Below, one piece after another: positions 7,065 to 15,711 of a DNA stretch of 41,067 bases (positions are counted from its first letter, which is position 1; every line of letters starts with the position of its first letter). The translations under genes and the position numbers were made by a program. A model generated the notes under the pieces. That model worked only from the letters and a program-made list of their open reading frames with translations. It was not told the DNA's origin and ran no database searches. The stretch comes from Pseudomonadota bacterium (lineage in GTDB: Bacteria; Pseudomonadota; Gammaproteobacteria; Burkholderiales; Burkholderiaceae_C): contig JAUNTQ010000009.1 in assembly GCA_030538605.1 (NCBI GenBank), positions 27,697 through 68,763 of the forward strand, read 5' to 3'.

Positions 7065-8249
7065 ATGGACAAACCCACCCTGCCCCCCGCCGGCAAAGAC
7101 GCCGCCCGGCGCGCGCCCGCCACGCGCCGGAAGGTGACGCTGGAGCAGATCAACGACGACGTGCGCCCCGTGAGCGAAGGCGACACGCCGCCTTCGCTCG
7201 CGCCGCAGGCCATCGAGCAGTTCGTCGTCGACCGCGCCACCGTCTCCGCGCGCGACAAGCAGCTTGCCGCCGCCCTGCGCCTGGTGCATGACGATGAGGC
7301 CGGCACCGCCGCCGAGCGCGCGCACGGCCTGCGCGCCATCTTCGACGGCGCCTCACCCGACGACCGCAAGGCCTTGCGCAAGGCCCTCAAATCCACCGGC
7401 CTGCCCATTGCCGAAGCCGTCAACCCCGACGAAGAGCTGGTGCCCGACTGGCGCGACGGCGGCTACCCCTACAAGAACCTGCTGCGCCGCGGCGTCTACG
7501 AAAAAGAGAAGTTCAAGCTCCAGGTCGAGCTGCTCAAGCTGCAAAGCTGGGTCAAAGAAACCGGCCAGCGCGTGGTCATCCTCTTCGAGGGGCGCGACGC
7601 CGCCGGCAAGGGCGGCACCATCAAGCGCTTCATGGAACACCTCAACCCGCGCGGCGCGCGCGTGGTCGCCCTTGAAAAACCCACCGACACCGAGCGCGGC
7701 CAGTGGTACTTCCAGCGCTACGTGCAGCACCTGCCCACGGCCGGCGAGATCGTGCTGTTCGACCGCAGCTGGTACAACCGCGCCGGCGTCGAGCGCGTGA
7801 TGGGCTTTTGCAACGACAAGGAATACCAGGACTTCGTGCGCCAGGCGCCCGAGTTCGAACGCCACCTGGTGGCCAGCGGCGTGCACCTGATCAAGTTCTG
7901 GTTCAGCGTGAGCCAGGCCGAGCAGCGCCGCCGCTTCAAGGAGCGCGAGGGCCACCCGCTCAAGCAGTGGAAGCTCAGCCCCATCGACAAGGCCAGCCTG
8001 GACAAGTGGGGCGACTACACCCGCGCCAAGGAAGCCATGTTCTTCGAGACCGACACCGCCGACAGCCCCTGGACGGTGGTCAAGAGCGACTGCAAGAAGC
8101 GCGCGCGCCTGAACGCCATGCGCTACGTGCTGCACAAGCTGCCCTACGACGGCAAGGCGCTTGAGCGCGTGGGCAAGCTCGATCCGCTGATCGTGGGCCG
8201 CGCGCACGTGGTGTACGAGCGCGGGGAGAACGCGCAGGCGTTGATGTGA
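7065..8249 (+). CDS. ppk2: Polyphosphate kinase 2 (class I)
   Basis: This cytoplasmic kinase transfers phosphate between polyphosphate and nucleoside diphosphates, in class I members usually making ATP or GTP. The PPK2 core covers residues about 130-385, with Walker A GRDAAGKGG (176-184), DRSWYNRAGVERVMGF (233-248) as Walker B and lid start, and the later KFWFSVSQAEQRRRF. At 394 residues it is about 100-130 longer than minimal PPK2 proteins; the extra part is a charged, alanine-rich N-terminus of unknown function. An AAGGAG ribosome site and an FNR-type box lie upstream, which suggests induction under low oxygen. A C-rich repeat begins 1 nt after the stop. Confidence 0.93.
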   Translation: MDKPTLPPAGKDAARRAPATRRKVTLEQINDDVRPVSEGDTPPSLAPQAIEQFVVDRATVSARDKQLAAALRLVHDDEAGTAAERAHGLRAIFDGASPDDRKALRKALKSTGLPIAEAVNPDEELVPDWRDGGYPYKNLLRRGVYEKEKFKLQVELLKLQSWVKETGQRVVILFEGRDAAGKGGTIKRFMEHLNPRGARVVALEKPTDTERGQWYFQRYVQHLPTAGEIVLFDRSWYNRAGVERVMGFCNDKEYQDFVRQAPEFERHLVASGVHLIKFWFSVSQAEQRRRFKEREGHPLKQWKLSPIDKASLDKWGDYTRAKEAMFFETDTADSPWTVVKSDCKKRARLNAMRYVLHKLPYDGKALERVGKLDPLIVGRAHVVYERGENAQALM

Positions 8250-8392
8250 CCCCCCTGAGTCGCCTTCGGCGCCCTCCCCCCAGGGGAACCCCGGCTCGGG
8301 CGGCAGGAGTGAATCCCCCTGAGTCGGCCTTCGGCCGCCATCCCCCTGAGGGGGACGCCGCTGGTCGCCGGGGGAACCCCGGCTCGGGCGGC
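8250..8392. repeat. C-rich stop-codon-associated repeat, two tandem copies
   Basis: Two units (about 8250-8305 and 8314-8392) share CCCCCTGAGTCG, a TTCGGC loop, a second C-run and the ending AACCCCGGCTCGGGCGGC. The same unit lies at 17661-17738 after cysK, and a shorter one at 36517 after ftsA. Each can form C/G-rich hairpins and may act as a 3'-end structure. It opens the gene-free stretch 8250-8804. Confidence 0.85.
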
Positions 8393-8462
8393 CTGGAATG
8401 GCCTGCTCCGCGGCCTTTGGAAAGGGCTTGGCTAACGCAGCCCTGACCTGACCTGTGTGTGC

Positions 8463-8765
8463 GGCTTTGGCAGATCGCGCAGCAATCCGTAGGGCGGAAC
8501 CCCGAAGGGATTCCGCCATGGCTCCCTCTCCCTGAAGGGCTTGTGCATGCACACATCTCCCTTTGCGTTGCACGAGCGATTTTTCCGGCACCTTGAATAG
8601 GCCACCGCCTCGTAGGCTGGGTAGAGCCGAAGGCGAAACCCAGCGTTTTCGCGAGCCGGTTGATAGCTCCCATCCCGTTGGCAAGCTCGCATGAACGCAG
8701 TGCATCCCAACACGCCGTCAGGCCCAGCTGTCGGCCTGCTTCGCTGCTTTGGCAGGTCGCGCAGC
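8463..8765. repeat. Gene-free repeat cluster upstream of the methyltransferase
   Basis: The stretch contains a 21-bp direct repeat beginning GCTTTGGCAG at 8463 and 8745 (one base different), a small hairpin GGCGGAA/TTCCGCC (8493-8517), and the second copy of the composite block. That copy consists of the inverted 19-bp TGTGCATGCACA unit at 8540-8558 and the TGGGTAGAGCCGAAGG arm at 8618. Open frames here are low-complexity readings of repeats. I see no gene. Confidence 0.75.
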
Positions 8766-8804
8766 ATGGGCGCGCAAGGGCGGAGCCGATAGACTTCGGC
8801 GCGC

Positions 8805-9431
8805 ATGAAGCCGATCACCCGCCAGAACGTCGAGCACACCTACGGACGTTACGCGCCTCTGTACGACCTGGCCTTTGGCGCGCTGCTCGAAGGCGGGCGG
8901 CGGCGGCTGTGCGAGGCGGTCAGCGCGCGCAGACCGCAGTCGCTGCTTGAAGTGGGCGTGGGCACGGGCCTGACGCTGGCGCGCTATCCGGCGGCCACGG
9001 CCATCACCGGCATCGACCTCTCGCGCGCCATGCTGGCGCTGGCGCAAAAACGCGCCGACGTGCTGCCCGATCGGCGCATCGCCCTGCACTGCATGGACGC
9101 CGAGCAGCTGGCCTTTGCCGATGGCAGTTTCGACTGCGTGACCCTGCCCTACGTGCTTTCCGTCACCCCAAACCCGGCCCTGCTCACCGCCGAGCTGCGC
9201 CGCGTGTGCAAGCGCGGCGGCGACATCTTCGTGCTCAACCACTTCAGCGGCGGCAACGCGGTGTGGGCGCTGCCCGAGCGCGTGATCGCCGGCCTGGCCG
9301 CGCGCATCGGCTTTCGCTCCGACTTCCCTTTCGACGACATCGTGCCCCACCCGGATTGGCGCGTGGTGTCGGCGCGCAAGGTCAACCTGCTTGGGCTGAC
9401 GACGCTGGTGCACATTCAAAACACCCCCTGA
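8805..9431 (+). CDS. Class I SAM-dependent methyltransferase, PmtA-like
   Basis: This 208-residue Rossmann methyltransferase has motif I LEVGVGTG (48-55), an acidic ribose ligand in GIDLS (Asp71) and LPYVLSVTPNP as motif IV. The N-terminal YGRYAPLYDLAFG and the overall length resemble Rhodobacter-type phosphatidylethanolamine N-methyltransferases, so it may act on phospholipid headgroups. A UbiE-like quinone methyltransferase is the main alternative, and substrate cannot be assigned from sequence. The stop codon lies inside CCCCCTGAGCC, the C-rich repeat motif also found at the cyclo-ligase stop. An AT-rich palindrome follows within 30 bp. Confidence 0.8.
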   Translation: MKPITRQNVEHTYGRYAPLYDLAFGALLEGGRRRLCEAVSARRPQSLLEVGVGTGLTLARYPAATAITGIDLSRAMLALAQKRADVLPDRRIALHCMDAEQLAFADGSFDCVTLPYVLSVTPNPALLTAELRRVCKRGGDIFVLNHFSGGNAVWALPERVIAGLAARIGFRSDFPFDDIVPHPDWRVVSARKVNLLGLTTLVHIQNTP

Positions 9432-9458
9432 GCCGATGGCCACGAGATTATAAAAAGA

Positions 9459-9534
9459 TAGCTTCTTGCGTATGCAATACATCAAATTCAAATCGAAAGT
9501 ATTTGAATTGGCGTATTACTTACGCAAGAAGCTA
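9459..9534. repeat. AT-rich palindromic intergenic element, copy 2
   Basis: Perfect 14-bp arms TAGCTTCTTGCGTA (9459-9472) and TACGCAAGAAGCTA (9521-9534) enclose an AT-rich core with a nested inverted repeat (CAAATTCAAAT/ATTTGAATTGG). It lies between the convergent methyltransferase and LysR genes. Confidence 0.85.
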
Positions 9535-9590
9535 TGGTTTTTGTAGGTTGGGTGCTGGCACCCACGTGAACGCTGTGGACGGCATCCACC

Positions 9591-9612
9591 GCGTGGGTGC
9601 AAGCACCCACGC
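9591..9612. repeat. Perfect palindrome abutting the LysR stop codon
   Basis: GCGTGGGTGC and GCACCCACGC pair perfectly around two bases, and the last base overlaps the TAG stop of the LysR gene (9612-9614). A second small hairpin, TGGGTG/CACCCA, lies at 9549-9564. It could terminate LysR transcription, but no T-run follows. Confidence 0.7.
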
Positions 9613-10577
9613 TACGTGCCCTCACCCTCTTCGCCGATCACCTCGCGCGTGGTCAGCGCCTGCGCCAGCAGCCAGTCGGTGAAGGCGCGCACTTCGGCCC
9701 GTGCGGCGCTGCGTGGGGCCAGCAGCAGCCAGTAGGCCATGGGCGCGTGCAGCCGCATGCCGGCAAACAGCTCCACCAGCTCGCCGCGCGCCAGGCTTTC
9801 GGCCACCAGCGGCGGGCGCGCCAGCACCAGGCCCTGGCCGGCCAGTGCAGCCTGCGTCATCTGATAGGCGTAGTTGAAGCTCAGCCAGCGCCGGGGCTGG
9901 GCGCGCGCCATGCCGTTGGCGTCCAGCCAGCGGCGCCAGGTCAGCCATTCCAGGTGCGGGGCGTAGGCGTCGCTCGCCTCGATCAGCGTGTGCGCCAGCA
10001 CGTCGCCCGGCTGCGCCAGGGGCGGCCCGCTTTTCAGCAGCCAGGGGCTGGCCATGGGCGTGACCGACTCGCCAAACAGCCGCTGCGCGCCGGGCGGCGT
10101 GCGCGCCAGCGGGGCGTAGCGCACGGCCACGTCCACGTCGGCCAGCTCCAGATCGACCGTGGTGTCGCTGGCCTCGATGCGGATGTCGATGTCAAGGTGC
10201 GCGCGCTGAAAGGCCTCCAGCCGGGGAATCAGCCACATCGACGCGAACGAGGCGAAGGTGGTCACCGTCACGTGCCGACGCCCCGCGCTCTGGCGAATCT
10301 GGCGCACCGCCGTGTCGATGCGCGGCAGCGCCTGGCTCACCGCCTGCAGCAGCTGCATGCCCGCCGCCGTCAGCTCCACCGCGCGCGTATGGCGCAGAAA
10401 CAGCGGCACGCCCACCTCGTCTTCCAGCGCCTGAATCTGGCGGCTGACGGCAGGCTGCGTGAGCGCCATCTCCTCTGCCGCCGCGCGAAAGTTCAGGTGC
10501 CGCGCCACGGCCTCGAAGGCACGCAGATGGCCCGCCTGCACGGGGCGGCTGCGCAAATGGGTTTGTGAGTGGAGCAT
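9612..10577 (-). CDS. LysR-family transcriptional regulator, GcvA-like
   Basis: This 321-residue regulator has an N-terminal winged helix-turn-helix (about residues 15-73: LRAFEAVARHLNFRAAAEEM then LTQPAVSRQIQALEDEVGVP) and a C-terminal substrate-binding domain. The arrangement and the VTVTTFASFASMWLIPRL stretch resemble the GcvA/AmpR-like subgroup. I start at ATG 10577; an in-frame TTG at 10598 would add seven residues. It is divergent from the DUF2917-like gene. An 8-bp inverted repeat 7 bp upstream of its start is a likely autoregulatory site. The effector and targets are unknown. Confidence 0.88.
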   Translation of the reverse strand: MLHSQTHLRSRPVQAGHLRAFEAVARHLNFRAAAEEMALTQPAVSRQIQALEDEVGVPLFLRHTRAVELTAAGMQLLQAVSQALPRIDTAVRQIRQSAGRRHVTVTTFASFASMWLIPRLEAFQRAHLDIDIRIEASDTTVDLELADVDVAVRYAPLARTPPGAQRLFGESVTPMASPWLLKSGPPLAQPGDVLAHTLIEASDAYAPHLEWLTWRRWLDANGMARAQPRRWLSFNYAYQMTQAALAGQGLVLARPPLVAESLARGELVELFAGMRLHAPMAYWLLLAPRSAARAEVRAFTDWLLAQALTTREVIGEEGEGT

Positions 10578-10583
10578 GGCTTG

Positions 10584-10606
10584 ATTGATGTGTTTCAAAC
10601 ATCAAT
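10584..10606. promoter_or_regulatory. Candidate LysR operator
   Basis: ATTGATGT and ACATCAAT are perfect inverted arms separated by 7 bp, with the T-N11-A character of LysR boxes. The site lies between the LysR start and the divergent gene. Confidence 0.45.
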
Positions 10607-10708
10607 AGATTGAAGCGAATGCATTGGACTGTCAACGCCCGCAGGCGCAGCATGGGCAGCCCTGCACGCTCGCGATTGATGCGAAAACCTTGCCACAGGA
10701 GAGCCGCC

Positions 10709-11101
10709 ATGAACGCCGTTGCCATCCGTTTGTTCCCTCCGCGCCAGTCTCGCGCGGCCGCCTCTGGCATCCACACACTCGCCCCCGGGCAGGCACTGGC
10801 CTGGGCACCGGGCGCGCACGGCGAGTTGCGCGTGCAGGCCGGCGCGGTGTGGCTCACTTTCGACGTGCCCGCCCACGGCCCGCCGCGCGGGCCGCTGGGC
10901 GATCTGGTGCTGGGCGCTGGCGCACGCCTGCCGCTGCAACCGGGCCAGCGCGTGGTGCTGGAGCCCATCGCGCAGGGGCGCGGCACGCACCGCCTGGCCA
11001 CGGCCACGCTGGCCTGGCACCCGGCCTGCGCGCCGCAGACCCCTGACGCGCCACCGGCCGAATCTACGCCTGCTTTTGTGGGTCATGAAGCTACTGTTTG
11101 A
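10709..11101 (+). CDS. DUF2917-like small protein
   Basis: This 130-residue protein resembles DUF2917 members: a short segment with GQALAWAPGAHGELRVQAGAVWLTF and a hydrophilic tail, probably a cupin-like beta fold. The start at 10709 has a good AGGAGA ribosome site (about 10698). The gene is divergent from a LysR regulator, an arrangement often seen for this family, so it may be a target of that regulator. No function is known. The last codons fall in a less GC-rich stretch that may be an eroded repeat. Confidence 0.7.
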   Translation: MNAVAIRLFPPRQSRAAASGIHTLAPGQALAWAPGAHGELRVQAGAVWLTFDVPAHGPPRGPLGDLVLGAGARLPLQPGQRVVLEPIAQGRGTHRLATATLAWHPACAPQTPDAPPAESTPAFVGHEATV

Positions 11102-11267
11102 ACAGCATTCAGCACATGACTTGCATGCGCAAACCCCGTTTTTCTCATGGCGAATATCGCCCGGTCTGCGGGAAACCGAGCAACCCCGGCGAACCGTTCG
11201 CCCGTTTTTTTGCGTTAGGCTGATTCCCCTGGTTTTTTCTAGCGACTTTCTGCCACACGCCTACGCC

Positions 11268-13574
11268 ATGAACAAATCCCTCACCCCCGCCGAAACCGCC
11301 CTGCGCGACGCCGCGCGCGACTACCACCGCCACCCCACGCGCGGCAAGATTGCCGTGCAGCCGACCAAGCCGCTGTCCAACCAGCGCGACTTGAGCCTGG
11401 CCTATTCCCCCGGCGTGGCCTACCCCTGCCTGGACATCCAGGCCGACCCGAGCAAGGCCGCCGAATACACCAGCCGGGGCAACCTGGTGGGCGTCATCAC
11501 CAACGGCACCGCCGTGCTGGGCCTGGGCGACATCGGCCCGCTGGCCGGCAAGCCGGTGATGGAGGGCAAGGGGTGCCTCTTCAAGAAGTTCGCCGGCATC
11601 GACGTGTTCGACATCGAGCTGGACGAGCGCGACCCCGACAAGCTGGTCGAGATCATCGCCGCGCTGGAGCCGACGCTGGGCGGCATCAACCTCGAAGACA
11701 TCAAGGCACCCGAGTGCTTCTACATCGAGACCAAGCTGCGCGCGCGCATGAACATCCCCGTGTTCCACGACGACCAGCACGGCACGGCCATCATCTCCTC
11801 GTCCGCATTGCTCAACGGCCTGGAGCTGGTGGGCAAGAAAATCGGCGACGTGAAGGTGACCGTCAGCGGCGCGGGCGCGGCGGCCATTGCGTGTCTCGAC
11901 GTGATGGTGGCGCTGGGCGTGCAGCCGAAAAACGTGTTCGCCTGCGACTCCAAGGGCCTGATCTACACCGGCCGCCCCGGCGGCTTTGACGACAGCAAGG
12001 CGCGCTACGCCCAGGCCGACACCGGCTTGCGCACGCTGGCCGACGTGGTCAAGGGGGCCGACGTCTTCCTCGGCTGCTCGGCACCCGGCGTGCTGACCGA
12101 AGACATGGTCAAAAGCATGGCCGACAAGCCCGTCATCCTGGCGCTGGCCAACCCCGAGCCGGAAATCCGCCCCGAGCTGGCCAAGGCCGCGCGGCCCGAC
12201 TGCATCATCGCCACCGGCCGCAGCGACTACCCCAACCAGGTCAACAACGTCCTGTGCTTCCCCTACATCTTCCGCGGCGCGCTGGACTGCGGCGCCACCA
12301 AGATCACCGAGGAGATGAAGCTCGCCTGCGTGCGCGAAATCGCCGCGCTGGCCAAGGCCGAGACCAGCGCCGAAGTGGCCGCCGCCTATGCGGGCCAGGA
12401 CTTGCAGTTCGGCCCCGACTACATCATCCCCACGCCGTTCGACCCGCGCCTGATCCTGCGCATCGCCCCCGCCGTGGCCGAAGCCGCCGTGGCCTCGGGC
12501 GTGGCCACGCGTCCCATCGAGGACATGGACGCCTACCGCAACAGCCTGGAGCGCTTCGTCTACCAGACCGGCATGGTCATGCGCCCCGTCACTGCCGCCG
12601 CCCGCGCCGTGGCGCCCGAGCACAAGCGGGTGGCCTATGCAGAGGGCGAAGACGAGCGCGTGCTGCGCGCCGCGCAGATCGCGCTGGACGACCGCATCGC
12701 CACGCCCATCCTCATTGGCCGCCCCGCCGTCATCGAGCAGCGCATCGCCAAGGCCGGCCTGCGCATGAAGCTGGGCCACGACGTGCAGTGCGTCAACCCC
12801 GAGGACGACCCGCGTTTTCGCCAGTACTGGGAGGCCTACCACAGCCTCACGGCGCGCAGCGGCGTTACCACCGAAGCGGCCAAGGCCGCCGTGCGCCGCA
12901 GCACCACCATCATCGCCGCGCTCATGGTCAAGCTGGGCGACGCCGACGCCATGCTCTGCGGCACCGTGGGCCGCTTCGACCAGCACTTGGAGCACATCGA
13001 AACCATCATCGGCCTGGAGCCGGGCGCGCCCGCCTTCGCCACGCTGAATGCGCTGATGCTGCCCGAGCGCACGCTGTTCGTGGCCGACACCTACGTCAAC
13101 GACAACCCCGACGCCGAGCTGCTGGCGCGCATCGCCAAGATGAGCGCCGACGAGGTGCGCAACTTCGGCCTGCCGGCCAAGGTGGCGTTTGTCTCGCACT
13201 CCAACTTCGGCTCGTCCAAGCGCCCGTCGGCACTGAAAATGCGCACCGCGCGCGGGCATTTCCGCGCCCTGGCGCCCGACATCGAGTGCGACGGCGAAAT
13301 GCACGGCGACAACGCCCTTTCGTCCGAGCTGCGCGACGCCGCCGTGCCCGACAGCACGCTCACCGGCGAAGCCAACCTGCTCATCTGCCCCAACCTGGAC
13401 GCGGCCAACATCCTGTTCAACGTGCTGAAAATCACCGTGGGCCACGGCGTGACCATCGGCCCCATCCTGCTGGGCACCGCCGCCCCCGCCCACGTGCTCA
13501 CCCCCAGCGCCACCGTGCGCCGCCTGGTGAACATGACGGCGCTGGCGGTGGCGGAGGCGCAAAGCAAGCGCTGA
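11268..13574 (+). CDS. maeB: NADP-dependent malic enzyme with phosphotransacetylase-like domain
   Basis: This cytoplasmic enzyme decarboxylates malate to pyruvate and makes NADPH. At 768 residues it matches the MaeB hybrid family. The malic and NAD-binding domains occupy residues about 1-430 ([32 protein letters not shown]). A C-terminal phosphate acetyl/butyryltransferase-like domain (about 440-768) usually serves as an allosteric acetyl-CoA sensor. The ATG at 11268 is chosen because the family N-terminus begins here ([16 protein letters not shown]). A strong terminator follows 14 bp after the stop. It stands alone as a single transcription unit. Confidence 0.96.
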   Translation: MNKSLTPAETALRDAARDYHRHPTRGKIAVQPTKPLSNQRDLSLAYSPGVAYPCLDIQADPSKAAEYTSRGNLVGVITNGTAVLGLGDIGPLAGKPVMEGKGCLFKKFAGIDVFDIELDERDPDKLVEIIAALEPTLGGINLEDIKAPECFYIETKLRARMNIPVFHDDQHGTAIISSSALLNGLELVGKKIGDVKVTVSGAGAAAIACLDVMVALGVQPKNVFACDSKGLIYTGRPGGFDDSKARYAQADTGLRTLADVVKGADVFLGCSAPGVLTEDMVKSMADKPVILALANPEPEIRPELAKAARPDCIIATGRSDYPNQVNNVLCFPYIFRGALDCGATKITEEMKLACVREIAALAKAETSAEVAAAYAGQDLQFGPDYIIPTPFDPRLILRIAPAVAEAAVASGVATRPIEDMDAYRNSLERFVYQTGMVMRPVTAAARAVAPEHKRVAYAEGEDERVLRAAQIALDDRIATPILIGRPAVIEQRIAKAGLRMKLGHDVQCVNPEDDPRFRQYWEAYHSLTARSGVTTEAAKAAVRRSTTIIAALMVKLGDADAMLCGTVGRFDQHLEHIETIIGLEPGAPAFATLNALMLPERTLFVADTYVNDNPDAELLARIAKMSADEVRNFGLPAKVAFVSHSNFGSSKRPSALKMRTARGHFRALAPDIECDGEMHGDNALSSELRDAAVPDSTLTGEANLLICPNLDAANILFNVLKITVGHGVTIGPILLGTAAPAHVLTPSATVRRLVNMTALAVAEAQSKR

Positions 13575-13588
13575 CCTTCCGCACAGCA

Positions 13589-13621
13589 AAAAAGCCCCGC
13601 ACAACGCGTGCGGGGCTTTTT
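13589..13621. terminator. Bidirectional rho-independent terminator between maeB and yceI
   Basis: A 9-bp stem, GCCCCGCAC/GTGCGGGGC, with a 5-nt loop has A-rich 5' and T-rich 3' flanks (about five bases each). It can therefore stop maeB on the plus strand and the convergent yceI gene on the minus strand. Confidence 0.92.
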
Positions 13622-13645
13622 GCTTTTCGAGAATGCCGCGTCGGC

Positions 13646-14230
13646 TTACTGCCTGACCGCCTCCACCGTGGCGATCACGCGCACGTCCTTGCCGGCGACG
13701 GCGGGCATGCCGTAGCCCAGGTCCCACAGGGTGCGGTCGATGGTGGCCTCGAAGTCGCCGCCGCACACTTCGCGCTTGAGCATGGGGCTTTGGTAGCAGT
13801 TGAACTGGCTGGCTTTCAGCGTGACGGGGTGCGTCTTGCCCTTGAGGGTGAGCTGGCCGTCCACCGCCGTCACCTTGTCGCCTTCGAAGTGGAACTTGTC
13901 GCCCACGAAGGTGATGGTGGGGAATTTCTCGACGTTGAAGATGTCGGCGCTTTTCAGGTGGCGGTCGAACTGGGGCACGCCGCTGGAGATGCTGGCCGCG
14001 TCGATGGTCAGCTCCACCCGGCCGGTTTTGGCGGCGGCGTCGAACTGCACCTTGCCTTCTTTCTTGTCGAAGCGCGCGCGGTTCTTGGCGGCGCCGAAGT
14101 GGCTGATCTCGAAGCTGGCGAAAGTGTGCGTCGGCTCGATCACGTAGTCGGCGGCCTGCGCGGGCAGGGCAAAGGCAGCCAGGGCGGCGCTGGTGGCCAG
14201 GGCGGTGAGGGTGTGGCGCATGAGGTTCAT
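13646..14230 (-). CDS. YceI-family periplasmic lipid-binding protein (1)
   Basis: This 194-residue secreted protein has a signal peptide ending at ALPAQA and the YceI lipocalin-like barrel (YVIEPTHTFASFEISHFG at the start, LTLKGKTHPVTL in the middle). Family members bind polyisoprenoid or long-chain lipids in the periplasm. Two cysteines (NCYQ and REVCGG) may form a disulfide. It lies 225 bp downstream of a second YceI gene and a cytochrome b561, a common grouping that hints at quinone-linked redox or stress functions. Start is ATG 14230; ATG 14218 (MRHTL) is possible. Confidence 0.9.
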   Translation of the reverse strand: MNLMRHTLTALATSAALAAFALPAQAADYVIEPTHTFASFEISHFGAAKNRARFDKKEGKVQFDAAAKTGRVELTIDAASISSGVPQFDRHLKSADIFNVEKFPTITFVGDKFHFEGDKVTAVDGQLTLKGKTHPVTLKASQFNCYQSPMLKREVCGGDFEATIDRTLWDLGYGMPAVAGKDVRVIATVEAVRQ

Positions 14231-14253
14231 CCTTTCAGGGGTGGGTTGGTTAA

Positions 14254-14305
14254 AAACAATAGCTTGTTGCGCTTGCTGGTTGGGCGTTAGCGGGTTATCT
14301 GGTCA
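14254..14305. repeat. Eroded hairpin repeat with GCGCTTGCTGG core
   Basis: TAGCTTGTTGCGCTTGCTGG followed by a partial complement (GGGCGTTAGCGG) resembles an AGCGCTTGC-type hairpin repeat common in Comamonadaceae. A relative may be embedded in murF at 26146. Confidence 0.4.
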
Positions 14306-14390
14306 AAATTCCCTTGAACGCAAGGGACGCAGAGGTTTCGCAGGAAGACGCCGAAGATTTCATGAGCTTCTCTTTGGCGTTCTTTTGCGC

Positions 14391-14426
14391 GCTCTTCGCG
14401 CTCTTCGCGCTTTTCGCGCTTTTCGC
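14391..14426. repeat. Four 9-bp tandem repeats GCTCTTCGC/GCTTTTCGC
   Basis: Two GCTCTTCGC units are followed by two GCTTTTCGC units in the gap between the two yceI genes. The purpose is unknown; nine-base units keep the frame, but no gene is evident. Confidence 0.8.
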
Positions 14427-14455
14427 GTTCAGGAATGCCAGCGTTCAACGATAAA

Positions 14456-15019
14456 TCAGAGCTTGCCCACGCCGGTCAGCACCAGCTTGAAGCGCACCTG
14501 CACGTCGTCGGCAACCATCGAAGTGTCGGCCCATTCTTCCTCGCCGATCTTGTACGCTAGGCGCTTGAGGGTGAACTGGCCGCTGGCGGTGGTCCTGGCG
14601 CCGCTTTGGGTCAGCTGCACGGGCACCGTCACGTCGCGCGCGCTGCCCTTGATGGCAAGCTGCCCCGCCACCTCGAACTTGCCGCCGCCCAGCGCCTTCA
14701 CGCTTTTCGACTGGAAGGTGGCCTGCGGAAACTTCGCCACGTTGAACCAGATGGGTTTGGGCAATTCGGCGTCGGTCTCCTTCACGCCCAGCGTGGCGCT
14801 GCCGGTATCGACCGTGAAATTGATCCTGGCCGTCTCGGGCTTGGCCGGATCGAACGCCACCTGCGCGCTGAACTTGCCAAAGTGCCCTTCCACCGGCACG
14901 CCCATCTGGCGACTGACGAAGTGGACGCTGCTTTCGGCAGGCACCAGCTGCTGTGCCAGCGCGGGCGCGGCGGCCGTGAAGGCCAGCGAGGCCGCAAGGG
15001 CGAGAGAACGGATCGGCAT
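14456..15019 (-). CDS. YceI-family periplasmic lipid-binding protein (2)
   Basis: This 187-residue secreted YceI protein has a signal peptide ending at AAPALAQ and then the barrel start QLVPAESSVHFVSRQMGVP. I chose ATG 15019 because AAGGA lies about 6 nt upstream and the signal peptide begins there; the longer open frame reads into the cytochrome gene. It is separated by 31 bp from the upstream cytochrome b561 gene, so the two are probably co-transcribed. It differs clearly from the other YceI here, so this is not a recent tandem copy. Confidence 0.9.
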   Translation of the reverse strand: MPIRSLALAASLAFTAAAPALAQQLVPAESSVHFVSRQMGVPVEGHFGKFSAQVAFDPAKPETARINFTVDTGSATLGVKETDAELPKPIWFNVAKFPQATFQSKSVKALGGGKFEVAGQLAIKGSARDVTVPVQLTQSGARTTASGQFTLKRLAYKIGEEEWADTSMVADDVQVRFKLVLTGVGKL

Positions 15020-15050
15020 GAATGTCCTTTTTTTCAGAGAAAACGGGAAA

Positions 15051-15620
15051 TCAACGGCCCGGAAGCATGCGGGCGAGCAGGCCGTCGCGATCGATGAATT
15101 GATGCTTGACGGCCGCCGCCACGTGCAGCACCACCAGCACCGCCAGCGCGTATGCGGCCCAGGCATGCCAGGGCTTGATGACCTCGGCCAGCGCCTTGTC
15201 GGTGCCCAGCAAATCGGGCAGCGGCAGCACGCCAAACAGCACCACCGGAAAGCCCGCCGCCGAGCTGTAGGCCCAGCCGACGAGCGGCACGGCAAAAAAC
15301 AGCAAATACATCAACCCATGCGTGGCATGGTGCGCCACGCGCTGCCAGGCGGGCATGGCCGCCTGCATGGCAGCGGGCAGCGGGGGCGGGCGGTGCGTCA
15401 GACGCCACAAAAGGCGCAGCGCCGTCAGCCCCAAAATGGTGACGCCGGCCCACTTGTGCCAGTTGAAGAGCTTGAGCTTTTGCGGCGAGAACGGCAGATC
15501 GGCCATGTACAACCCGACGCAGAAGACGCCGACCAGCGCCAGCGCCAGCAGCCAGTGCAGGCCGATGGCCACCGGGGTGTAGCGTGCCGGGGCTAGGTGA
15601 GAAGGGGCGGATGTGCGCAT
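15051..15620 (-). CDS. Cytochrome b561-family membrane protein (CybB-like)
   Basis: This 189-residue inner-membrane protein has four predicted helices. Candidate haem ligands are His22 (IGLHW), His55 (NWHKW), a histidine of the third helix (HHATH, 97-101) and His166/His173 near the fourth. It is a diheme b-type cytochrome that exchanges electrons with ubiquinone. It heads an operon with one or two YceI proteins, a pairing widespread in proteobacteria. Confidence 0.92.
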   Translation of the reverse strand: MRTSAPSHLAPARYTPVAIGLHWLLALALVGVFCVGLYMADLPFSPQKLKLFNWHKWAGVTILGLTALRLLWRLTHRPPPLPAAMQAAMPAWQRVAHHATHGLMYLLFFAVPLVGWAYSSAAGFPVVLFGVLPLPDLLGTDKALAEVIKPWHAWAAYALAVLVVLHVAAAVKHQFIDRDGLLARMLPGR

Positions 15621-15711
15621 GGGAAAAGGGCCGGGTCTGCGATGAAACCCCGCAGTCTAGAGGCGGGCCCGGCGCGAGAAGTTCAACGCGCCTGTCGTCA
15701 TGTTTCAGTTT

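Noticed and set aside
8432-8839. 135-codon minus-strand open frame upstream of the methyltransferase
   Set aside because: It is made of the interspersed repeats (LRDLPK twice, FRLRLYPAY from the TGGGTAGAGCC arm) and overlaps the methyltransferase start.
11145-13766. 873-codon minus-strand open frame opposite maeB
   Set aside because: Its composition is rich in His, Gly, Val and Ala as expected for an antisense shadow, and it crosses a strong terminator. No domain is recognisable.
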